Source of the DNA: Undaria pinnatifida
Lineage: Eukaryota; Sar; Phaeophyceae; Laminariales; Alariaceae
Direction of reading: 5' to 3'
NCBI GenBank assembly: GCA_012845835.1
Contig: JABAKD010000026.1
Span: forward strand, 5,380,014 to 5,444,013
DNA: 64,000 nt
Each line of letters begins with the position of its first letter. Positions within the stretch are counted from its first letter, which is position 1. Made by a program: the position numbers and the translations under genes. A model generated the notes under the pieces. The model had not been told where the DNA came from, did no database searches, and worked only from the letters and a program-made list of their open reading frames with translations. Positions 38,301-49,830 of the stretch are shown in pieces.

Positions 38301-41300
38301 GAGACTACTAATAGTACTACGGCACTATTACTCTGGTGCCACTACTACAGTACCACTACTAGTCTATCGCCATTACTATTTATACTACAAGACTACTACA
38401 AGACTACGAGACCAATTACTTCGTACCCAGCGGCAAGTATTGTTTGTACAGAGCAGGACACAGTTCTATCACCTCTGCCTCTACCCTAATCAGCTTACAG
38501 AGCAGCTATCAAGCTGAACGCCCACACCGCATACAATAGAGCTCGTCGAACTTTCGTACCGCCTCAGAATACAGGGATCACGAGTCAGAACGTGTACCCG
38601 CTCCTCATGTCAAGACAGGCTCCCTGGTCGAATCGAAATCTGATGTCTGATTACAGCTGTGAAAAACAGCAGGTCGACGCACAGCCGTATGCCCAACCCC
38701 CATGCCACTTGCAAATACTGCACCAACGTTTTGTCGGACAAACTGCATACATACATCAAGTCATCTACACTTAGTGTGCAATGTTTCATTCAGCTTCCGC
38801 GAACAACCGTATGCCCATGATACCACCTGCACCCGCTGCTATGGGAACACACTACTTGGAGTTAGTGGGGGGTATTTCTTGCAGCTGTGGATACCAAGTC
38901 CTATCCCCTATTACATAGATGGTACCGCGTCATTATCACTAGAATACTAACACTTCAAGTCCTGTCTCCTCTCTCCTCAGCTTGGTTCGACTCTGGGGTA
39001 ACTTTTGTCGTTGACCCTCGAGAGTGTCCTGACCAAAGATATCTACCAGCTGCGGGACTACCGTCCCTCGATTACGATTACAACTCATCAGAAAGGTACA
39101 CGAGTATCTTCATGATCTTGTCGAACCCGAAGAGGTATACCAGGTATATGACATTTGCTTACAACTCGCCATAAAGGTTTATCTTGCTTACAACTTACCT
39201 TAAAGGCACCTTGCTTAACCCCTTTACAACTGGAAACCCGTTTTTGGGGACAAAATTACTTGGATTTAGTATAGGGAAGGGTTCGGGGGCTCTAAAGGTT
39301 AAAACCAACCAGAAAAGCATCTTGCTTAAAACGCACCAAAAAGGTACACACACAACTTGCTTGCAATTCACCAAAAAAAGGCATGTTGCTCACAATTCAC
39401 CGAACAGGTATTCTCAGCTCACCACTAAAGATATCTTGCATACAGCTCACCAAAAAGGTATCTCGCTTACAACTCACCAAAAGGGTATCTTGATGATCTT
39501 CTCGAATCCGAAGAGGTTACTGTAGAAGCACACGAAGGTGTTGGTGACGTACATGCGGCCGTGCAAGAGGATGCGGCTAACGACCGCGCACGAAAAGTCT
39601 GAGAACGAACACGCGGGGAAAACCAACAGCAAGACGAAAAAGCAAGCGTTCAGCTGACCACCAAGTTATCGTATACCAAGTATACGTTACGAAGGAGTGG
39701 AGTATCGAGTGCAATATCAGACAGCGGGGTACCCGGTTTAAGCGCGTCCAGAACAAGTTGACTCACCAAGTTATCTTACACCAACTACACGATACGAACC
39801 AGTATCGATAACTTAACGTGATACAGTAGGTACCCGATATAAGAGCATCCATAGTGAGAAACGTGGTCAATCGGCTTGTTACGCCTTGTCCCGCCTGTGC
39901 TAAAACAAATATGTCGGTTGACAGCACTCTTGACTTTTGACGGACAAACGTCAACGACCGCTTCATACTAAAACCAGCATACACATATAATGTTTTTTTT
40001 TTCAAGGGGACAGGGATTTGGTCAGGAGTTTTTTTCGTCTCCGCCTCCGTATGGGATTCTTGGAACTGGAATTTCTCGGTCAAATCGCTTCGTTCGAGCG
40101 CCGTTTTCGGGGGGCGGCTCCAACGCCCCTCGCCCTGCATTATCCGTTCTACACCTCGACGTGAACGCGGATGGATGCTGAGCGAGACAATCGAGAAGCG
40201 CGCAAATTTTCGAATTTTGAACGGTACTCTCCAGTTATCCTTCGGATCTTGATGTATGGAGAGGTCGACAAAACAAAACTTTGGCAAGACCTTATGTCCA
40301 AATTGGCGTCATATTTTGTCCCAAAACAAATAATATCTACTAGGATGTTATTAATAGCGCAAAACGCAATTTGAACATAGCACATTCGTCGGTAGAAAAA
40401 ACAAAAAAAAATGAGGTTATTCCGTCTGGCGCTACAGAAATTTCGAAATTTTGGTTTGAAATTAAGATCTTCGCGGAAAGCGAACCGATGGGCAGCGATG
40501 TAAAATGATTTGCAGACGCTATCTATGTGTTGTGAAAAACTCTAATCTCGTTAACAGGGTTGTGTACCGAAAGCATCGCTGCTGCCGTTGTGTTCCTGAT
40601 CGTGAGTTGATAGGGCGAGCCCTCCAGAGGCGCTGAGCCCGACCGCAATACAGCAAGGTACATCATACATCATACATCATACATCTTTCATCATACATCA
40701 TACATCATACATCATACATCATTCATCATACATCATACATCATTCATCATACATCATACACCTCATACATCATACATCATACATCATACATCATACATCA
40801 TACATCATACATCATACTTCCAAGTAGCAGAGTACGGTAAACCTTCTCCGCACGGCCTGCGTTTCATCGCTTCCCTACCCCCTGCACTCTCCCCCCAGCA
40901 TATAGTGACAAAGGGAGAAAAAAGCCGCCAGAAACAGCGCAGCAAGAGGCTGTGCACGCTGTATGTACGTACGCGAGTGCTCGTATTTTATACCAGGTAC
41001 CAGGTACCGGGTACCATGGTACCAGGTGCCGGTACATGGTTACGATAGAAGCGCTCACGGCAAAAATGCGGCTTCAGACACACTAGACGATGAGCAGAGA
41101 CAGAGGAAGGGGAAGAAGAAACACCAGACAGGAAGACGGGCGAGTCTGATCCTCAGAGGAGCTGTACCCGGCGACCACAGCTCGCTCTCTATTATTTTCA
41201 TGTCTGTCTCGTCGGAGCGGGCCGAGGTCATCTATCTGCTGGTAGCCACAACTATGTACAGAGCTGCAGCATGCTGCTGCTGCTGCTGCTGTTTCTGCGA

Positions 41301-44300
41301 TGGGTCCCGCAAACGACAAGGTCAACGAACAAAAAGGGCACAAACGCGCAGGGAATCCGCCACCGCCACATCTCCAGCCCTCCCCCCCACCATAGCACAG
41401 CTCGGCCGAACGCCTATCAGCAGACGAGGGCCGTGTCGGCACGCACCGTCTTGCACGAAGGCCAAGCGATGCTGCGCGGCAATGAGTCACAAGCCAGCGT
41501 GTTTTAGCTCGGCCGAACGCCTATCAGCAGACGAGGGCCGTGTCGGCACGCTTCGTCTTGCACGAAGGTCATGCGATGCTGCGCGGCAATGAGTAACAAG
41601 CCAGCGTGTTTTCTTGCTCTGTGTTCCCAGTGCCTACACAGTATTCGTCGGGTGTACTTGACCAACCACAGAGGTGATCAAAGGGTCGGGGAGACGTTGA
41701 CCAACCGTATAACGTGGTCGTTGTCTAATTCGGCTCGTATGTATATTTTTGGACATCTAGGTAATTTTGTCTTTCAAATTTGCATAGCAACAGCAAATTC
41801 GTGTAAATTTGATTTTTTTTTTGCCAACTGTCGGTAACGGGGAAAAAAATGGCCGTTTTTTATAGCCAAAATTAAAAAAAGCGCCAACACGTTACCGTAA
41901 AAAAAATCCCCATGGTACCGTGGTAGGTATCATAGTGCATTAATTTATTGAATTTCGGTAGGTACGTACGTACATGGATATAGACGTGGTAAGCGCATGC
42001 ATGACTAAAACGAGAAGATGGTATTACGATTACTGCGCCAGAAAAATCCACACAGCAGCCTTACGAGTGGCTGCGTCCCCGGCCTCGAGGGTGGTAGTTC
42101 GGGCACATCGACATAGTTTGTACTCGTGCAAGTAATATAGGTACGAGTAAGAGCACACACACTAACTGCTCTAATTCACACAACGTTTTTTGTTTGACGT
42201 ATAACATGGATGTGGAGGGTGTGCCAAAAAATTGGGAATGACTTTTCGACATAAAAAACAAGGGGAGAAATCGTTCCTGTTTTTAAGCTGAGCCACGCGA
42301 AGGCCGTAGACGATATCCACATGAGAAACTAGTGGCATGCATTCGTCCCGGCATCGCATCGGCGAGTGGTTCTTTTTCCCTAGAAGACTGTGGAGAAGTA
42401 TAGGCGGTGTGGAAGGCGTGCGTTTGTTGTTGCTGTGGTGCAAGTCTCCGTTGCTGTTTTGAAGTTTGCTGCGGTCATCTGGAAAAGCGGTCGTGTTGGT
42501 ACGCAACTGACAAATAATTTTGTGTTGCCTCCTACTTGACGTGCTCCTTGCTGCTGATTGCTGATTGATAATCTCTAATTAGTTATATAGAGCTGGTCGC
42601 CCCGGTGGCCTATCTAGTGGTTACCTTCGAATACTACTAGCAGCGTTGATCCTTGAATTCAATTTTCGTACTCACAGCGGACATTTTTCAATTTTTATAA
42701 AATTCAATTAACACCGTTCGTTCTGAGACTTTTTACTTAATTTGCAGAAATGCAAAAATAGGACCAACTAACTGCTGAGAACGCTTAGCAGCGTGGGTAG
42801 GTACAGTTCGACGCGAATCGACGAGGGAAGGATATGTTGAATTCTTCTCGAGATAAAAATTAAGGTATGCACCGTAGTGGGGAGGGCAGGAGGGCCCGCT
42901 ATGTGACCCCTGATTTGAGTTATACTACTGCTGGGAGGGAGGGCGAGAGTAGTGCGAGGATTATAAATGGGATACAAAAAAAAACTGATACAAAATCGAG
43001 AACAGCTTTTCAGACAAGCTACACCAACAAGCAATCAACTACAGCAGTACAGTGGGGGTATTTCGATTCAAGATCACCCTGTGACAAGCCGAAGCAGGCG
43101 CTCATTGCTCTTATCTGTTGTGTGGGCAATATATGGCTGTTAGTATGCCGGGACATGGCGATTTGACCGCTCTTCTTATGTCTCGAATGGCTACATCTCT
43201 GACGCGCTGGGTACCAACTGTATAGATTCATCCCGAGGTCGAGCGTTTTGTACGAATTGCGGTCGCATGGCGAATTTTTGCCCCACTCGTCGAGTAGTAT
43301 GCAAGAAAACCCGCGAAGATATTGGCGAGCATAGGTTTTTATACCCAATAAGCGAATGAAAACGGGATTTTCAGCATTTTTTTTCCGTGTCGCATAAGCG
43401 ACAAAGAGGTGTTTATGGTATTCCATGATTATTCGACCATTATTACGCGAGTCAAATACGCACTGTTTAGGCCTCATTTCAGGCTTTTTTCCACGGTTTC
43501 TACGCTCGAGTTGTGCCAGTCTTTAGTTCCATTAATAATATATTATGTCGTTTTGCTTTGAACACGGCATTTTTGCTTGGAATTGTGCTTATAACCCTGG
43601 ATACAAATCGCTCTAATTCGTCCATTTGTATTGCGTTTAGTGCTGTTGTTGCTGCTCAAGTGTTTCTCTAATCTTCCTTGTGAGCGTGCTCGGTCGGCAC
43701 GCCAACCTGACATAGGCTTAAAATCGCCTTTTTGTGCGACCTATCATGCAAATAGCTGGTCGAATTGCGTTCGCACTGCAAGTATTTGCCGTATACGGAA
43801 GTACGCGAGAAAACCCGATTAGGTCGAAATAATTGTGAGCAATATTGGGTCAAGCCTACCAGCCAATCACGAATAAGCCAATGGGGTCGGGGTTGACACG
43901 CCGTGCGGGGAGGTATCGACCCGGGAGATCATCGTTAAAGTTCCCGCGTTGTTGGAGCTGTAGAGATTCGGAAGATTTCTAACCCGGGGATGGGGTCCTA
44001 TCTCCCCCGTGTGCGACGGAACTGCCCCCTATTGGTTGGTGAGTCTCTATCATCCTCCTAGGGTGGGGCGGCGCCGTGGAGCTCGAACCAATCAGCGATT
44101 TTAGCCGACGGAGTTGGGGTTTCCACACCGTGAGGGCGGTGACGACCCGAGAGAAGTCGGTTTACTCCCCGATTTGCCTAACGTCTAGAGATGTAGAATG
44201 ACCTCCGGACCGGGGATGGGACCATATCGTCCCCGGGTGGAGCTGGCTCCATAACATACTACCCCCAGCCAATCAGAGATCGGCCGGATGGTGGGGTTGG

Positions 44301-47300
44301 GGATTATTTCCACACTGTGCGGAGAGGTATCAATCCTAGTGATACCCGTGTTCGTTCCCGGGTTGTCAGATATGTAAATGTATGTGTGGATGGATTATGA
44401 TCGTGGGATGGGACCCTATCGTCCCCAGATGACGGTTACTTTATGTACGATCCCCGGCCAATGAGCGACCAGCAACCAGATAAAAAGGCAATAGACACCG
44501 GGTAATACATGTTTTTTTTTTCGTCTGAAACTCGAGCCTGAAATCCTCAACTGCCAAGTTCTTAGTGCAGTGCTATCGCGTACTACTAGTACTCTATCTA
44601 CCAGATAGCAACAAGTAGCAGTGTTATAATAGCATTGAGGAATTGAATGACGAAGGCAGCGACACCGTGTTTCACAACTAGAATATCGTCAGCAAGTCTC
44701 TCCATGATCACTACATATATATACAGACAGTCGGTCTGCGAGCCTAGGGTCTAGATACTATCATGCATGGTGTAGCAGAAGCTGGCGCAGTGCGCGCCTT
44801 TCAGTGGCTACGTAGAGATCATGCAGCATACATGGCCACCTCCTTGCTGGCCCTGGATGCTCGGTTGAGTCAAAACATCAACAAACGCACTCGAAACGTC
44901 TCTTCGTGGCCAGATTAGAGGGTCAGTTTGCGGGGGCTCGGATTTATCCGATCGAAATATGATGAACCTCGGAATCGGATTCACGCCAAGAAACGGCAGA
45001 AGTAAGTACTCCAGTGTTAGCATATATCGATCTCTTGGCATTACTTCACATTCTACACGCGTAGACTATGTGTTGTGGGGTAACGGTTTTTACTTAACCG
45101 AATATTGAATCGAACAAGTCGAAGTGCTGCTCTGCCCTACCCGGAGCATGGGTGCCGGCGATTATGATTATGCCGGCACCCATGCGGAGCCCTTGTAGTA
45201 CGTATAAACGAGGCCTTGACGGAACAAAACTAGATCGTCAACCAACATATTTGTACCAAAACATAAAATAAAGTGATCCCCTTGAAATAATGTATAGTTT
45301 CCACGCACAGGTTGAGCTGCCCCGCCCCCGCCCCCTCCCTCCCCCCCCCCACGATAAACTGGTGCATTCTTTCCAAAACCGTCAGATTTATCCCCTTGAA
45401 GGATATCTAGTTTCCACGCACAAATTGAGCTGCCCCGCCCCCGCCTCCCCCCCCCCCCCCCCCCCCCTTCCCCCCCCCCCACCCCCGCTCCTTTTTGATC
45501 AAAACTAGTGCCCCACGTCGTTCACAACTCCGTCCTCTCACCGGTTATTCGACTTACAGGATTCACTTGATAAACGGATGCATTTCCTTCCACAGCTGTC
45601 AGATTTTGTCCCCCTCAGAACTGGGTTTTTTAGTTTCCGCGCACAGACTGACTAACATCACCCTGTTGACCCTGATAGCTACAGTAGTTGCAAGGGGAGT
45701 CGCCGACCTATATCCTTAATGAGGACACACAACCCGTAATACGCGCGATCGGAGTACAAGGCACACATAGCTTGCGAAGATGAGTTTCGACAAAATATTC
45801 GATCTCACCGCTGGAGTGTATTTTCATTTTTTATAATATACTACTCGTACAGAACCTAAATGACACCTACGCTGAGATACGAGGGGTAATACTGGTTTGT
45901 TCCGAGGGGCTCTTAAATCGGGTACCCCACTTCTACCACTCTGTTGAACTGAAGCCGATATCATATGCTTTCGTCCGTTTTCATCGCAACGCATACTGCT
46001 GTTGCATCATATTCACTCCTCTGAGACTTGACGGGGAAAATCTGCGACGAAAATTGATGATTACGGCATCGGTCCACTGCTGGTTGGCGATGAATTGTGT
46101 CCGATCTACAACAATGCAAAGAGTCTCTCGGAAACGGGTGCAGCATGCTCCTGCTCGTATCGCTGTGGGCTCACGCTACTCTTACCTCGTAGACGCTTGA
46201 AAGTATCGCGATCGTCGTTTGTTCGGTCTCTACACTGTTGTCAAGTCACGAAAGGCTTTGGGACTTCGGAGGGAAAAAGCGTTAAAAAACAGTAAACGAG
46301 TTCTGTACCATGGTACTATTCATAGACTAATGTGAAGACAACCCACACAGCATCGGCCAATGTACGTCTCAGCCCGGGTTGTGGAAGCGGCCGTGTGCGA
46401 GGCGTAGAAGCGCTAGCTTATACCCTGAGATGCACCGTCCGGCCTTCCTACAAGAAAGAGTCCCACAAGAAACTCAGCTTAGACAACACAGGGATATAAG
46501 AATTTGGACAGCAATAAATAGTATACTTCGAAGTACTGAAGCCAGTGTAAGACACACCTTTTTCTCAAATAAGAAAACTAGCCTTAAAAAAAGCCCGATA
46601 CATCGCGGTCTCCTGCCAGAGAGCCGGTACTTGTATTTTTGCTCGACTCTTTCACACATCGGACACATCACGATCTGAATCATGTAGATGCTGTGCTTAC
46701 CTGTCGATACCATATGTTGTGCAGCATCTGAGCTGTGGTCAGCTTAAAACTACAGGGAAATGAGAAATTCCACAGATGTTACGCTGAAGCTGTTGTACAA
46801 CACACTCGTTTTCAAATAAGAAATCTAGCCAAAAATAGATACTGGTACGTATTATACATACCTGGTATGTTTCTCATCAGAGGGCCGCATACGGTAGCGT
46901 CTTACAGCCGGTGGGTGCGTTATGCTCGTGCAGTCTTCCATCTCTGCTGCAACATGCCCTCTTCCTTCTTCAAAACGCTTGCTCTTTCCGCACTGCGTAT
47001 CATACGTACCAGGGGCTACATCACACAATAGAAACTTGTAAACATGCAAATTATCTCTACAGACTACAGACAACATACACTGCATTTAAAGCGGAAAGTT
47101 TTATATTACCACATCGGTCACACGGATCAGCCCGGGATCTTGTGGTAAAGGGACGTGTCCCACGCGCAAGAGAGGGAGGGAGACGTACGACACGCGCGGA
47201 GCACTCTTCCTAGACTCCGCACCGCACTTATACTTACTTACAGTTTTTCGGTTGCCATATCTGGGTCCCAAGCGGACTACCGGGTATTTATCATACGATA

Positions 47301-49796
47301 CCATCATCGGCTTGCATTATTATAAAAGTTACAATACACTCCAGCGGTGAGATCGAACATTTTGTCGAAACTCATCTTTGCAAGCTGTGTGCGATACTCC
47401 GATCGCGCGTATTACTGGGCGTGTGTCCTCATTAAGGATATTGGGCGGCGACATTATATAACACGCACCCTTTACGTACGAGTACCAAAAACAAAATATC
47501 CAACGACTTGGCGAGAGTTCGGAAAAATCTGGTACATCAGTAGGTTACTCGGCACTGTTGCCACTCATATCCCTATGCCTCTCTAATCTCAGAATAGCTT
47601 GTCACATACCATGTAGGTTTTAGTTTAGGATTCGCATTTGTATACGCGTAGGTTGTAGTTTACCCGTAAGCACTTGAGCACCACAAAGAGTGGTAAGCCG
47701 ATTTGATCGTTGTTACGTCTGTTTCTTATTGTGGACGCGCTTAAACAGGACACCCCACTGTATGTTCAATGGGTGTTAGAATTTCATAGCTCCACTTTGA
47801 AACGAAAGATGAGCATTACCCATTCGTATTGAAAATAGTGTGGAACTCTTCCTGCTTTTTATCAGAAATCCAGCCAGGCCAGAAATAAGGGAATCTTAAT
47901 TGGTGTCGCGTACTGCTGTACTATCGTATACGACGGTGTATACCACACCCCCGGTGATAACATTTGGGCCTCTAAAAAATGATCACCAGGTGTGTTATAA
48001 TCCGGGGGGGTGATATACAGTTGTGCATCCTCGTGAAAAAGTGGGTGTTTATTTTGGGATTTGATAAGAGCATATCACCGGGATGGTATAGTCTATGGGG
48101 TGTGATAAAAACGGTGTGACATCAGTGTTACAAAGGACTTTGGCTGCCGCGCTCCAAGCAGGTAGGGGTGTGATAAAAGCCGTGTAATGGCAGCTAGTGG
48201 TTGGAGGTTTTGCTGCGACACTCCAGGAAGGCGGCAGAGGGTGTGATAACAAGGGGTGTAGTAGCAGTGGTTGGGGGTTTTGTAGTCACCTTCCAAGCAG
48301 GTGGAGGCGTGATAGAACTGGAATGATAGCATTGAGCAGCTTGTATATTTGTCGCGGGGGCCTCAGCAGGTGCTGTGCCTAGCTTATCGACGGGCTCTGC
48401 TGTGGGAGTCTTGGTGGCACACGCGTGCGCTGGCTACGTCGGTGAGCTGTGCTGTGTGTGGTATCCTTTGGCGAAGTAGGGGGCACAGGTGTGGTTTGCC
48501 GCCAAAAACACATGATCGAGCCTTGAGTAACCGGTGCCGGTACCAGCAGTCGCCGGCGCCGCCGAGCGCTTTGCTCACTGCGATGGGCAACGCCTTCGCA
48601 AGGCCTTTGCACGTCCTCCACTCCCGATGTTGCTGGTCTCCATATAATGTGGTATGCTCGCACTCATGTAGATATATCCTGCTTGCTGTCTATTAATAGC
48701 GTCTCTGCTCACATCACGGTAACACCTACCGGTAGGTGGTATCTAGGGGGTGCACCGCTGGCGGGGGTGTTATACAACATGCCTCGGTGATAAATCGTGT
48801 GTTATTTTGAGATTTTTTCTTTTTGATCACCCGAGTGGTATACTCGAACTTCGGGGGTGTCATGCTGGTGTGGTACACAATGCACATCATAGGGTGGAAC
48901 ACACCGTCGTGTGCGGTATTATAGGACTGCAGCAGTGTTCTGTGATTGCGGTTGCCGGCTGGAACCCATCTTCGCGGCACGTCCATGGCCTCATGCGGGA
49001 AAACTACTGCAGTACCAGAATTCGACGTTCGATCACAGCGTACAGCGGTAAGTACAAAGCTATGGGCCCATATGACAGCAGTCGTAAAAACCGGCCCATA
49101 TGGCATACCAGGTATCATGTGAGATGACGAGCGCCTGTGTGCCAAGTTCAACAGTAAAATGTCGGGCATACTGCGCGTGGGTTGCTTTGCGCCGTGCGCC
49201 CTGTACAGAAGTGGGTACCCCGATTCAAGAGCACTCCGTGAGACATACGAGGTAGGCCTGGGTAGGCCGCAAGAAGCGCTCTACACATTGGTCTTGTCTT
49301 CGTGGGCCGTACACAGCCTTTAGTATAGGCGGGACGTGCTGACTCGAGTGCCCTTGTCGTGCGTCGTGCAAGCTCTTGAATTGGAGCCACTAATCTAACA
49401 ACGTCAGCTGTGGGTTCGACGAAATTTCAGGGTTGATACTCATCTTTGCAAGCTGCGTACTACACCGGGCGCTCGTTTTTAATTAGTTTTTCATGAGTCA
49501 AAACCAAATATAACAGATGGCATCCCACTATTGCATTCCACTCTTGTACGTACGAGGGCATCACAGGAACCCGTGAAGCGCGAAGCGTGCATGCTTGCTG
49601 CTTGGAAAAGGGGTCTGGTGAGAGATCGCATGCAAGACGTTTGCTATTGCATAACCAAATCAACGTCAGCCAGGGGGATACTCAACCATATGGGCTTCGT
49701 ACGTACCTGGTACACACATAATATGAGGGCAAACGAAAGTTCTTACTGCTGTCTTAGCGGTCATACACTTGCTACTGCTGTAAGGCACGCTGGCGT

Positions 49797-49830
<34 letters not shown>

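Noticed and set aside
40659-40818. Possible CRISPR-like array
   Set aside because: A 7-bp microsatellite without spacers, in a eukaryotic context.
44808-45041. Minus-strand frame with LLLPFLGVNPIPRFIIF as a possible exon
   Set aside because: No splice sites of matching phase and no recognisable family. It lies in the large repeat-rich intron.
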